Source: Turicimonas muris
GTDB taxonomy: Bacteria > Pseudomonadota > Gammaproteobacteria > Burkholderiales > Burkholderiaceae_F
Direction of reading: 5' to 3'
Assembly: GCF_002221595.1 (NCBI RefSeq)
Contig: NZ_NHMP01000001.1
Coordinates: 496,001-560,000, forward strand
Length of the DNA: 64,000 nucleotides
A program made the translations under genes and the position numbers. Under the pieces are notes generated by a model that searched no databases, was not told the DNA's origin, and saw only the letters and a list, made by a program, of their open reading frames with translations. Below are positions 28,584-37,648 of the stretch, in pieces. How positions within the stretch are numbered: the first letter of the stretch is position 1; each line of letters starts with the position of its first letter.

Positions 28584-28605
28584 AACTCTCTTAATTCAGA
28601 GAGTT
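28584..28605 (-). terminator. Terminator after the IS1634-family transposase
   Basis: 8-bp perfect stem AACTCTCT/AGAGAGTT with 6-nt loop; T-rich on both sides (minus-strand reading TTTTGTTTTATTTTT). It can stop transposase transcripts and also those entering from the transporter side. Confidence 0.7.
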
Positions 28606-28634
28606 ATATAATTTTTGAAGCAGACAAAAGTCAC

Positions 28635-30446
28635 TTATATTGGCAATCTAACTCCGAGACGCTTCGTAATATCAACCACGGTGGTGAGTGTTGGAAGCGG
28701 CTCAACTCCAAAGACAGCCATCACTTTTTCCGCTTCTTGGTTTAGATCCACGCTCTTCGAGCAGCTGCTTTCCGGTTTCTCCAGCTCTTGTTCTCCTGTT
28801 TTAAGGTACAGCTTCACTTTGTTTTTTACCCCTTCAATCGGAGAGACTGTCGGAGACATCAGCAGTTCAACCATCATCTCCGCAGAGTACTCTATGCCTT
28901 GCTCTCGCAGCTTAAATGCCATGAACCTCTCCAAAGCCAGTGCCAGAACACAAACGACAAAGTGACCTCGGATATGTGCTTCTGTTCTTACATAAATCGG
29001 TCTCGTACACAGTACTGATTTCATTACTCGGAAGCAGTTCTCTATCTTCCATAATTCTCTTAGTCTCGAGTAAATCTCCTCATCACTCAAGTCTTCGCAG
29101 CAAGTAATCAAACCGTAATAACCTGCAAACCTTATTTTTCGTTCATAAAGCTCACGGTTTAATTCATAACGCTCCTCCGGCGCCTTTTCATCTGGATCTG
29201 ACTGCTTTACTCTTTTCAAAAATTGTCTCGAGCCTCGTTTAAAAGAGGCATCAATTCTGCCGGTGCCGGCACTTACCATTTTTTTGGCTTGCTCCCATTG
29301 CAAATTTAATTCCTTCATGTCATGGGCATACCGCTTAGCCGACCAAGTCACTATCAAACGCGGTTTAACAGCTTCTTGTGATTCTTCTTGCTTAACCGCA
29401 TCAGGACAGTCCATTGTCTTCATCTTCCATGACATCTCTCCTGTTTCTGAATCAAATTTATATTTCCAGCCGTCCTCGCTAAACAAGCTTCCCAACTCTT
29501 TGCTGCTGAGCCGCTGAAGACTGTGCGCCACGATAAAAGCACAGTCGTTTTTAATCAGTTTGGAGAGATTGTCTTTGCTGTTGAGTCCTCTGTCGGCTAC
29601 AACAATGGGTTTGCCCTGCGGACATTTTTCTCGGAACGACTCAACAACTTTCATTAAAGTTTTAACTTCTGCCGTATTGCCGCGGTAGATTTCATAGTCG
29701 AGAGGAATGCCGCAACGATCAATTAATAAACCGAGCAGAACCTGTGTCTCATGAGTCCGGTGTTCTTTACTCATGCCTCTTTCACGTAAACAATCAGGTT
29801 CAAAGCTCTCAAAGTAAAAAGTGGTTACGTCATAAAAGACTAAGGAACAGTCCCGCGAAATTTCTTTGCATACGGCTTCATCAAGTTTTTTGATAATAGT
29901 CGGTTTAGAAGCAGCCAGAATGTCTAAAGCTTCGTAGTGATGATCCAGTGAGACAGAGTCAAACTTGAACAAATGACGGGGACATTGACGCCTCATTCCT
30001 CGCCGGCTCAAGGGACTGAGAATACGGCTGGCCACTTGATAGAACACGGCTAAATCTAAATCCCAGGAAAGTTTTCTGTTGTATCCGGCCTTACGGAACC
30101 ACGCGTTTAATCCAAGCTTTTCCCAGACTTTTCGTATGGGCGCCATTCCGTAATGGAGCCGAGGAGATGAGGCGTCTGCCGAAGAATTAAAAACCGCGGG
30201 CGCAATCCGCCGAACCGCAGCCTCTTGGAGCTGTTCTGCACGTGAGGCATCCGAGCGCAGAGCTGTGACTCTGTCTTTTAAAGATTGAAGGTAGTTCGGA
30301 TCCTCCTTCATTTTTTCAGAAATATCTCCTAAAGCTTCCAAAGTCCGAGAAGAGTTCTTACGGGTAACCGGGTCTCGAAAGGTTTCGATGATGCTGGCGT
30401 AATAGTGCGATCCTCGTTTGTAGTGCTGCAGAGCAATAGTAGGCAT
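28635..30446 (-). CDS. IS1634-family transposase (IS4 superfamily, DDE)
   Basis: 603 aa. DDE core: LVFYDVTTFYFESFE (first Asp), then HETQVLLGLLIDRCGIPLDY and YRGNTAEVKTL, PIVVADRGLNSKDNLSKL (second Asp), and LWKIENCFRVMKS (Glu within the YREK-type region). The N-terminus, HYKRGSHYYASIIETFRD, is typical of IS1634 members, as is the long size compared with IS4. The frame is full-length with all catalytic residues, so the element may still be active. Start at ATG 30446 after GGAGAGGATATG-type spacing. Confidence 0.92.
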   Translation of the reverse strand: MPTIALQHYKRGSHYYASIIETFRDPVTRKNSSRTLEALGDISEKMKEDPNYLQSLKDRVTALRSDASRAEQLQEAAVRRIAPAVFNSSADASSPRLHYGMAPIRKVWEKLGLNAWFRKAGYNRKLSWDLDLAVFYQVASRILSPLSRRGMRRQCPRHLFKFDSVSLDHHYEALDILAASKPTIIKKLDEAVCKEISRDCSLVFYDVTTFYFESFEPDCLRERGMSKEHRTHETQVLLGLLIDRCGIPLDYEIYRGNTAEVKTLMKVVESFREKCPQGKPIVVADRGLNSKDNLSKLIKNDCAFIVAHSLQRLSSKELGSLFSEDGWKYKFDSETGEMSWKMKTMDCPDAVKQEESQEAVKPRLIVTWSAKRYAHDMKELNLQWEQAKKMVSAGTGRIDASFKRGSRQFLKRVKQSDPDEKAPEERYELNRELYERKIRFAGYYGLITCCEDLSDEEIYSRLRELWKIENCFRVMKSVLCTRPIYVRTEAHIRGHFVVCVLALALERFMAFKLREQGIEYSAEMMVELLMSPTVSPIEGVKNKVKLYLKTGEQELEKPESSCSKSVDLNQEAEKVMAVFGVEPLPTLTTVVDITKRLGVRLPI

Positions 30447-30600
30447 ATCCTCTCCAGAATCTAATTTTTATTAATTATACCACAAAAGTAAAAACTAAGT
30501 ATAATATAAATCAAATATAAGTTAAATTTGTCTTCTATAAAAAGTGGGAACAATTAAGCATTCACAAGGGTTGGAGAAGAATTTACATGGCTAAAGACGG

Positions 30601-30798
30601 GGGGATTCGTTGTGCTTGCCAAGTTCTCTTAAAAAGATTGAAGCTAATGCCGAGCTTAAGCCATATGCAACTGCAATCCCGATGCTAACGTCTGAGAACT
30701 TATCTAGATTTGGATTGAAGATAATAAAGATTCCTGCAAGTCCGATAATTACCGGGACGAAAGAACCGACAAAGCTTTTTGTTGAGAAGGAAACCGTT
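30601..30798 (+). repeat. Right copy of the 198-bp direct repeat
   Basis: Identical to 28354-28551. Its right flank continues into the 5' half of the transporter gene without a break, which shows the original orientation. Confidence 0.92.
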
Positions 30799-31116
30799 AT
30801 TAAACTTAAAATCAAAACTATCCAGACTGAAGATGTGTAGTTAACGGCTTGAGAAAGTGCCGCCGGAACATTCAGAATAAGAATGGTATTGGCGACAGCA
30901 GAGCCGACACCAAATAAGCACCTCAACATCAAAAGTTTCGGATTGTGCGGGAAAAAAGATTCTTTTCGGTAAATCAGAAGAAAGCCTGTAATCAGAGAAA
31001 TAAACAGGTACTTCCCCACCATAATTTCAAAAAATTGGTATTGACCTCCGGTTAATCTGGTGGTGACGGTGACGCATGATGTGAAAAATGCTGCTGCGAG
31101 GAGCCAAAAAGAATTT

Positions 31117-32034
31117 TTAATCACTTTTCTTGCCTCTGGCTGCCACAAAAGCAAGAAATCTATCAGCGGCTTTACTGACCGGATAATATTTGTTTTTTAC
31201 TAGAACAACGGATCTGAGGGGAAACGAGCTTTCAAAATTTATAGCCTTAATTCTTTTGCCTTCCTGACAGACTCTGGAGAAAACTTTATCAGTAACCCAA
31301 CCAATGCCAAGTCCTAGTTCAGTAAATTCAACAACAAGGTCAAGATTGTCACACTCCAGTGCGGTTTTCAGATCGTATCCGGCCTTTGCCATTAATTCTT
31401 TCTGATACCGGTGAGTTAGGGAATTCTTTCCTAATGTGATGATAGGGAGGGTAGAAAGAGTATGCCAATTTAATGGCTTTGTCGTATCTAAAGGAAAGCG
31501 GTCTGCGGCAATAAACTGATCTGTGAAGGTAAAAAGTTCAATGAACTCTAGTGAATTATCCAGGTTCTCTGGGACGGGAGAAGTGATGAATCCAAAATCC
31601 ACTTCTCCGTTCTTGATTAACTCTAAAGTCTCTTTTTTTGAACTTGATTGAATCCTTAATTTTGTTTTTGGGTTTTGTTCGACGAATGATTTGAGAGAGT
31701 CGAAAAGAAAGTATTTAACAATTGTTTGAGTGGCACTAAAGGAAAAGCTTTCCGAACTATTTTGTTTACTCAGATCAATTTCATTTTCTACCTGATCGAG
31801 TTCAGAAAAAATTTTCCTGCAGCTATTGAATAGAATTTCTCCTTGTTTTGTCAGCTGCAAAGATTTTCTTACCCTCAGAAACAACGAGCACCCTAAAGTA
31901 TCCTCTAATTCTTTGATGGAGTGGCTGACAGCCGGCTGAGTCAAACAAAGTTCTGCTGCGGCTTTAGTCATTTTTTCATTAATAGCTACCGCATAGAAGA
32001 CTCTAAGTTGTTTGAGATAGGAGGCAAGTTTCAT
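31117..32034 (-). CDS. LysR-family transcriptional regulator
   Basis: 305 aa. N-terminal winged HTH (about 8-67): QLRVFYAVAINEKMTKAAAE, LCLTQPAVSHSIKELEDTLG, FLRVRKSLQLTKQGEIL. C-terminal effector domain of the CysB/LysR type (about 95-300). It is divergent from the flavocytochrome c gene (32143) with about 110 bp between starts, and its stop overlaps the GTG start of the disrupted EamA gene by 8 nt. It is therefore the likely regulator of the split flavocytochrome, the transporter, or both. The ligand is unknown, perhaps the reductase substrate. Confidence 0.9.
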   Translation of the reverse strand: MKLASYLKQLRVFYAVAINEKMTKAAAELCLTQPAVSHSIKELEDTLGCSLFLRVRKSLQLTKQGEILFNSCRKIFSELDQVENEIDLSKQNSSESFSFSATQTIVKYFLFDSLKSFVEQNPKTKLRIQSSSKKETLELIKNGEVDFGFITSPVPENLDNSLEFIELFTFTDQFIAADRFPLDTTKPLNWHTLSTLPIITLGKNSLTHRYQKELMAKAGYDLKTALECDNLDLVVEFTELGLGIGWVTDKVFSRVCQEGKRIKAINFESSFPLRSVVLVKNKYYPVSKAADRFLAFVAARGKKSD

Positions 32035-32605
32035 AAATTAATTTTATGTATTTATAGATTTTTATCAATTTTAATAATAGTCATTGAACCTTAGAATGTT
32101 TTCATTAGAAAGCCTCAAATCAAACTCCTTAGGAGAAGCTCTATGAAAAACAAAATTAAGTTGGTTGCTTTGTCAATTCTTCTTGCATTTGGTTCTGTGC
32201 AAGCTCAGTCGATGGATGAAAACGCTAATAAACAAGAATACGTTCAAGGTCAAAAATCAACTTACCTAGCCGGTTATCATCAAAATAAAATGGGGGTAAA
32301 TTGTTCGACATGCCACCCGACAGACAAAGTGACTGATTCAGAAAGAGAGATTGATGTTTCTTGTCAAAGTTGTCACGGAAGTTATAGATCCTTAGGAGAG
32401 AAGGACACACAAAGAGGAAAACCGATATCGGCGCATAAAGGACATTTATCCATATCTTCCTGCACAACCTGTCACCAAGGTCATCAGGAAAGCTTCGCCT
32501 ATTGTAATAACTGTCATATATTTGATATGCCGATGAAATTTGGCCGGCAAAAGATTCCTTATCTTCCAGAAGACCTCGGACAGTATGACAATGCCGCTCC
32601 GGCTT

Positions 32606-32613
32606 TTACGGAA
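32606..32613 (+). repeat. 8-bp target duplication TTACGGAA, left copy
   Basis: Matches TTACGGAA at 33774-33781 immediately outside the opposite IS end. Eight bases is the usual duplication for IS1595-family elements. Confidence 0.9.
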
Positions 32614-33773
32614 GGCTCTGTTCAGAGTAAGTATTGATATTAGTTGTCGCGCCTCCATTTAAGGGGTATTTTTAAGTTAAGGAGGTACCCTATGTTTACC
32701 ACAGCAGTAGATAAGCTCCTTTCGCAGTTTTTTGCCTTAAGCGCTGAAGAAAGATCTTGCATTCTGGAAGTTCTCGTTGATAGCCAACCCATTAACAACT
32801 CCGATGGAGTCGAAAGCTTTCTAAGCAAGAGGCTCGATGTCAGCCGGTCAGGTCGGCCCGCCTGTCCGCACTGCAGCTCATTAAAAGTTGTAAAAAACGG
32901 CAGACACTGTGGGACTCAACGCTTTATATGTCGAGATTGCAGCAAAAGCTTTGGTTGGAGCAGCGGGTCCTTTTTCAACCATTGCAAGAAAGAAATTTCT
33001 CAATGGTTCAAATACGTCCAGTGCTTCATGGACCGGCTTCCTCTCAGAGAGTGCGCACGAAGGTGCGGAATTTCCTTGGATACCTCTTTCAAGTGGCGCC
33101 ATCGGCTGCTAGACGGCTTACAAAAGATACACAACTCGGTAAAACTGACAGGCGTCGTCGAAGCTGACGAGGTCTACTTTTCGATCAGCTACAAAGGATC
33201 AAGAAAATTTTCGGCTCAGCCCGCCGGCAGAGAACCGAAAAAAAGAGGAATGCGTTCCACGAAAAGAGGCCTGTCTGATGAGAAAGTTTGCGTGCCGACA
33301 GCCGTAAACCTAGAGGGAAAGAGCACAGGCGTGGTTTGCAATCTTGGGAAACCCACAACCGCGAATCTCAAAACTGCTTTAGGGTGCAAGATTCTTCCCG
33401 GTTCCACTCTTGTAACGGACAGTCTTGGAGGTTACCCCTTGCTAGCCGAATCTTGCAAGGCTAAACATGTTCAAATTCCGTCAAAGAAACACAAGAAAGG
33501 AATCTTCAATATCCAGCTGATTAATTATTACCACTCCGCCCTCAAGGCAATGACAAATATCCGGTTTAGAGGGGTTGCCACTAAGTATCTCAACAACTAC
33601 ATCGTTTACAACAACTTTGTGACCTTTGCCAAAGAGAGTTTCATGGAAAAAATTAAGATCCTGAAGAATGAAATTTTTACTATCGGAGTTGAGGAAAGAA
33701 GTTTTTCGGTAAATATCTCTAAACGGGATCCATTGCCGTTACTCAAAGATCAATACTTACTCTGAACAGAGCC
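32614..33773 (+). mobile_element. IS1595-family insertion sequence (1160 bp)
   Basis: Bounded by perfect 25-bp terminal inverted repeats beginning GGCTCTGTTCAGAGTAAG (32614-32638 and, inverted, 33749-33773), each flanked by TTACGGAA. Contains one transposase gene whose stop codon lies inside the right inverted repeat. Perfect ends and duplication suggest recent insertion. Confidence 0.95.
32692..33765 (+). CDS. IS1595-family transposase
   Basis: Start at ATG 32692, GGAGG 6 nt upstream (frame open to 32644). About 357 aa. N-terminal zinc ribbon CPHCSSLKVVKNGRHCGTQR then FICRDCSKSF. Catalytic ISXO2-like domain: TGVVEADEVYFSISYKGSRK (Asp), GSTLVTDSLGGYPLL (Asp), INYYHSALKAM (third residue Asn/His type). 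No frameshift, all motifs present, probably active. The C-terminal residues KDQYLL are encoded by the inverted repeat itself. Confidence 0.93.
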   Translation: MFTTAVDKLLSQFFALSAEERSCILEVLVDSQPINNSDGVESFLSKRLDVSRSGRPACPHCSSLKVVKNGRHCGTQRFICRDCSKSFGWSSGSFFNHCKKEISQWFKYVQCFMDRLPLRECARRCGISLDTSFKWRHRLLDGLQKIHNSVKLTGVVEADEVYFSISYKGSRKFSAQPAGREPKKRGMRSTKRGLSDEKVCVPTAVNLEGKSTGVVCNLGKPTTANLKTALGCKILPGSTLVTDSLGGYPLLAESCKAKHVQIPSKKHKKGIFNIQLINYYHSALKAMTNIRFRGVATKYLNNYIVYNNFVTFAKESFMEKIKILKNEIFTIGVEERSFSVNISKRDPLPLLKDQYLL

Positions 33774-35200
33774 TTACGGAAAAGACCGATGTAGTTATTG
33801 TCGGTGGAGGCGGAGCCGGAATGGTGGCTGCGATTGAACTGCAAAAGGCAGGAAAAAACGTTATCCTTCTCGAGAAAATGCCGATTCTAGGAGGCTCCTC
33901 TTTGTTGGCTACAGGTGGCATGAATGTGGTCAGATCAGATTTACAGGAGAAGAATGGTGTTGCCGATAATGTTGATACTTTCGTGAAGGATTCTCTGCAC
34001 ATTGGCAAAGGTGCTAACGACAAAGACTTAATTCGCATACTTGGAGAAAATTCCAAAGATGCGTACCAGTGGTTTAAGGATCTTGGTGGTCATTTAGAAC
34101 TGCAGAAAGGTAGAACCGGCGGTACGACCTATCCTCGTCAGCTTTATACCCCAACCGGTGGGATCGGCAGATACATGGTTGATATTATTGAGCCGGCTCT
34201 CGTACAGTCCGGGGCCGACGTCAGAGTGAATTCAAAAGTGGTTAAGCTGCTTCAAGATCCAAATGGAAATGTTAAGGGCGTTCTGGTAAAAGGAAAACAT
34301 AACGGCATTTATGCGATTGAAGCTAACGCTGTAATTCTGGCTACTGGTAGTTACGCCAATAACGGCGAACTAATAGCACAGAAGTTGCCTCAGTTCAAAG
34401 GCATTATCACTACAGCTCAGCCTGGTTCTCATGGTGACGGCCTTCAATTGGCTTCTAAGGCTGGAGCACAAGTTAATCATTTGGAGAGAGTACAAATCCA
34501 TCCGAATGCCGCAGCCGGCACCACAATCATGATCACACAGGCTATTCGAAATAATGGAGGTATTCTGGTAAACCGTTCAGGAAAACGCTTTGTCGATGAC
34601 CAAGCCCCTAGAAATAAATTAGGACCTGAAATTCTCAAGCAAGAAGGCGGTTCTGCGTTTTTAATTTACAACGATCAAGTTGTCCAAAAACGCAAGAAAG
34701 TCCATGAAGGGTACGTCAAACTGGGTTTTGTGAATACAGCTTCTGATGCCAAAGAAATGGCGCAAAAATTAGGGTTGCCGGAAAAGGATTTTGTTCAGAC
34801 TATTGAAACCTATGGAAAATATGCTGACGAACAAAAAGATCCCGATTTTGGCAGAAAGGAATTAATGAGCGATATGCGTGGAACTTTATACGCCATCGAA
34901 GTTATACCGGGCATCGGAGGAACACTTGGTGGCTTAAAGGCAGATGCCGATATGCATGTGCTTGACAAGAACGGTAAACCTATAAACAATTTACTAGCGG
35001 CAGGTGAGGTTGTTGGCGAGTGGCACGGTATGGATCGATATGGCGGTAACGCAGTGACCGGCAATATCGTATTTGGTAAAAAAGCAGCTCAAACAGCTAT
35101 CCAAGAAATGAGATAACAAGTTAAAAAATCCAAATTCTCTTGGCTTTGGACTGACCCTTATGCCTCCCGGACGTCAAATCCGGAAGGTTCGTATTTGAAA

Positions 35201-35234
35201 GCGTCTTATCTGTCCGTAGAGGCCGATAAGACGC
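35201..35234 (+). terminator. Hairpin, copy 3 of the CRYAGA-loop family
   Basis: 14-bp stem with one mismatch (GCGTCTTATC arm pairing with GATAAGACGC) and loop CGTAGA, 85 nt after the flavocytochrome stop. Same loop class and GGCYGATAAG arm as the hairpin at 5347. Confidence 0.6.
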
Positions 35235-35616
35235 TCAATGTGAAATAAAAAAGTTACGCCTTGTTATACCGGTTGATGAAAAAAACTCCCTCAGAATTTA
35301 ATAACTAAACACGGAAGGACGCTAGCCTCGTTAACAAAAACTAAGCTGGAAGAAGGTGGCTCTGTATGAAGTTAAAAGATAGAGCAAAGGACCTTAGCAT
35401 TGGTAAATAAATTCATTCGTGCTTTTCATAAGAATTTCTCCACTGATACATAGATGAGTTCTTATCCTTACTGAATGGAAAGAAAGCCCAGACTTTCCTT
35501 TCCTCGCCAGATACCTCCAGTCCGTTAGCTATCCTTTTAATCTTTTGAACTGTTAAAGGACTAAAGATCAGGAAACCAAAAGAGGAAAGCAACTAAATTT
35601 TTGCCAGAATGAGGTA
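35235..35616. other. Intergenic region, nothing recognised
   Basis: About 380 bases between the hairpin and the convergent EamA gene. No supported gene or RNA. Confidence 0.3.
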
Positions 35617-36495
35617 TCAATCTTTTCGCTCTCTCATCATCCATAGGGCACTTGCCTCGGTGGTCACAAGTATAGTTATACCGGTAAGTTCAGAAGAGGA
35701 AAGACTTTCTTCGAAAATTACTAGTCCAATGAATATGGCGCAAGGAACACCAAAAAATTGAAAAACACAATTTAAGAGAGTTGACCCTCGTCCCCAGCCC
35801 AGGGTTACCGTCAATTGTTGCAGTAGAGTGAACAAAAATAAAGCCCAGCTAATTGGAGAGAAGAAGCCGGCAAGCAGATCTGTCTTCTGTATAGCGTTGA
35901 TAATAATTCCGGTTAAGGTGCATGCGCTGGCAAAATAAAAAATCGTTCTGAGCGGGGATTCTTTGAGAGCCCCGAGCTTCTTGAGAGATAAGCTGGCACA
36001 GGAGAGAAAAAAAGCACTCGCAAATCCTAAACTAATGTATGGCAGTTCTGACGATATTAAGTGAGGTTTATTAATTAGGAATACTCCTCCTAAGCAGATC
36101 GGTATTAACGGCAGGATTCTTAATGCGACAGGGTTCCCTTTTCTAAGGGAAACCCAGCAAAAGAGAATAGCCGTGAAAAGAGGAGAGCAATAGAATAAGG
36201 CTTGCGCTGTGGCTACGGGGATTTTTTGCGCGGCTAGTGTAAAAAAGACTACCGCTAGAATGCCGGAAATGGATCGAGCGCTTGAGTATGCTGGGCAAGA
36301 AGTTTTGAGTCCAATTCCTTTGATTAAAAGGCAGGCTAAAGAAAGTACAGCAAGCGGAAAATAACGAACAAACAATATTTGTCCGAGCTCTAAGGTCCCG
36401 TCAGTTAATTTAATAGAGCAGGTGACACAAGCCGAGAAAAAGCCGGACAGTAATACAAACAAACTGTAGTTCGGTGTTTTGTTCCGGCTTTTCAT
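35617..36495 (-). CDS. EamA/DMT-family transporter
   Basis: 292 aa, about ten hydrophobic segments in two EamA repeats: LFVLLSGFFSACVTCSIKLT at the start, VRYFPLAVLSLACLLI, ISGILAVVFFTLAAQKIPV, and in the second repeat FASAFFLSCASLSLKKLGAL, GVPCAIFIGLVIFEESLSSS. Clearly paralogous to the disrupted carrier at 28-31 kb (same FFSACVT-KLT start). It begins 12 nt after the porin stop, so it is third in the operon PPOX-like - porin - EamA. Known: EamA carriers move metabolites, mostly outward. Substrate unknown; perhaps a product of the exported PPOX-like protein. Confidence 0.87.
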   Translation of the reverse strand: MKSRNKTPNYSLFVLLSGFFSACVTCSIKLTDGTLELGQILFVRYFPLAVLSLACLLIKGIGLKTSCPAYSSARSISGILAVVFFTLAAQKIPVATAQALFYCSPLFTAILFCWVSLRKGNPVALRILPLIPICLGGVFLINKPHLISSELPYISLGFASAFFLSCASLSLKKLGALKESPLRTIFYFASACTLTGIIINAIQKTDLLAGFFSPISWALFLFTLLQQLTVTLGWGRGSTLLNCVFQFFGVPCAIFIGLVIFEESLSSSELTGITILVTTEASALWMMRERKD

Positions 36496-36507
36496 ATGAG
36501 AACAGTA

Positions 36508-37590
36508 TTAAAACTTATGATTGACTCCCAAAGCCACCTGCCAAGCATTTACCAAATTGGCTTTGAATGGAAGACCGCTTGCCTTAAGCGAAGCAGATGA
36601 AGATAAAAGTTTACCTCCATCAGCATACCCCGCCATCCCGTAAACATAAGTGCGTTTGCTCAATGGATATTCATAGGCGGCATTAATATTCCACGAGTTG
36701 TACTTACTCTCTTGACCGCTCTTTACGGCTTTTCCGTCAAGTTTTCCAAACAGTATCTTTCCGCCGAATTTTAAGATGCCCCCGCCTAATGGTGTCGCAG
36801 AAGAAAGAAGAAGTACGTGCTGATGTCGTTTATCTTCCTGAGTTCCGTACTGATAGCCGGCAAAAATTTTAGTGATGCCGAAGTTGTACGAACCGCCGGC
36901 GGTTACAACGTACGCAGGCTTTAGAGCTGCTGAAGATTTATTGTCAATAGCCTCAAAAATCACTTCTGCATTTAATTTGCCTTGGTCGAACATACCTCCG
37001 ATGCCATAGTAATGATTGTTTTTCGACCATTTCTCTTCATCCGTCGTTGTTCCATTCGAGTACATTGCACTAAGTTTGAGACCACTTAGGGACGGACTGA
37101 CATAGACAATAGCGTTGTTAAGACGGCTCTGATTGAATGTATAAGCTAAGAAAGAAGCGGTTCCATACCCAATGCCAAACACACTGAACTTCGAAAGGTT
37201 AAAGTCGCCCGTACCTCCGGAAAGGGAGACAAGTCTTCCGAAAGCGACTTTCCCGAATGGTCCCGTGATGTCTAGGTAACTTTGCCGGTTAAAAGCGCCG
37301 TTTTGTACAACCCCGTCTTTGCTCCAAGTATTGAATTGGGCACCGGTGTCTAGAAGAAATCCTTGCTCCAGATCAAATCCAATAGAGTAGCCGTTGCCTA
37401 AATCTTCTCTGCCTCTAATACCCACTCGGTTTCCCATGGAGAAGCCGGAGGTGGAGTCAAACATGGTATCTTGGCCCTTAGCTTTGTAAGAAGTAATTGC
37501 GGCATCGATAACACCATAGATCTGTACGTTGCTTGGTGTGGCAATTGCTATGGCCGGCAGCAAACATACTCCCCATAAAATCTTTCTCAT
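36508..37590 (-). CDS. General porin (Gram-negative porin_4/OmpC-like)
   Basis: 360 aa, outer membrane. Signal peptide MRKILWGVCLLPAIAIA followed by TPSNVQIYGVIDAAITSY, the betaproteobacterial porin opening. Then NRVGIRGREDLGNGYSIGFD with FDLEQGF, NRQSYLDITGPFGKVAFGR (conserved porin motif), many amphipathic strands, and the C-terminal ...AWQVALGVNHKF ending in Phe, the BamA recognition residue. Trimeric 16-strand porin expected. Lies between the exported PPOX-like gene (58-nt gap) and the EamA gene (12-nt gap), so probably takes up the substrate used by this operon. Confidence 0.92.
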   Translation of the reverse strand: MRKILWGVCLLPAIAIATPSNVQIYGVIDAAITSYKAKGQDTMFDSTSGFSMGNRVGIRGREDLGNGYSIGFDLEQGFLLDTGAQFNTWSKDGVVQNGAFNRQSYLDITGPFGKVAFGRLVSLSGGTGDFNLSKFSVFGIGYGTASFLAYTFNQSRLNNAIVYVSPSLSGLKLSAMYSNGTTTDEEKWSKNNHYYGIGGMFDQGKLNAEVIFEAIDNKSSAALKPAYVVTAGGSYNFGITKIFAGYQYGTQEDKRHQHVLLLSSATPLGGGILKFGGKILFGKLDGKAVKSGQESKYNSWNINAAYEYPLSKRTYVYGMAGYADGGKLLSSSASLKASGLPFKANLVNAWQVALGVNHKF

Positions 37591-37648
37591 AATCTTGCTC
37601 CGTGATAACAGGCGGAAGCAGTCATTAGATGCTTCCTCCGAATATTAA

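Larger units (their letters stand above)
28552..30600 (-). mobile_element. IS1634-family insertion sequence (about 2.05 kb)
   Basis: Lies between the two 198-bp repeats. Ends share CCGTCTTTAGC as an inverted repeat (28556-28566 and 30590-30600). Three or four extra bases at the left tip make the exact boundary uncertain by a few bases. It holds one transposase gene and a bidirectional hairpin terminator near its left end. Confidence 0.88.
28005..31124 (-). pseudogene. EamA/DMT-family transporter gene interrupted by an IS1634-family element
   Basis: The 5' part (31124-30591) and 3' part (28551-28005) join exactly if one of the two 198-bp repeats and the insertion are removed, giving about 289 aa with about 10 membrane segments, the normal EamA size. 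The start is probably GTG 31124, overlapping the LysR stop by 8 nt with AGAGG upstream; an alternative TTG lies at 31154. Seen: FWLLAAAFFTSCVTVTTRL, FGVGSAVANTILILNVPAAL, VIIGLAGIFIIFNPNLDK. Substrate unknown; EamA proteins usually export metabolites. Both halves retain the shared segment, so each looks like a gene fragment, but neither can make a full carrier. The LysR gene upstream is probably in the same operon. Confidence 0.88.
32143..35116 (+). pseudogene. Flavocytochrome c (tetrahaem + FAD, FccA-like) interrupted by an IS1595-family element
   Basis: Removing 32614-33773 and one target copy gives one 601-aa frame (157 + 444 codons). Sec signal MKNKIKLVALSILLAFGSVQA; haem motifs CSTCH, CQSCH, CTTCH, CNNCH (four, as in periplasmic flavocytochrome c fumarate reductases); then EKTDVVIVGGGGAGMVAAIE, LLEKMPILGGSSLLATGGMN, SHGDGLQLASKAGAQV, KRFVDDQAPRNKLG (candidate catalytic Arg kept at the FxxExxxR position) and AAGEVVGEWHGMDRYGGNAV. 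Length matches FccA (about 570 aa mature). Known role: periplasmic fumarate reduction fed by CymA-type quinol oxidases. The insertion separates haem and flavin domains, so it is presumably inactive. The haem half alone could still be made as a 164-aa exported tetrahaem protein. Confidence 0.9.
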
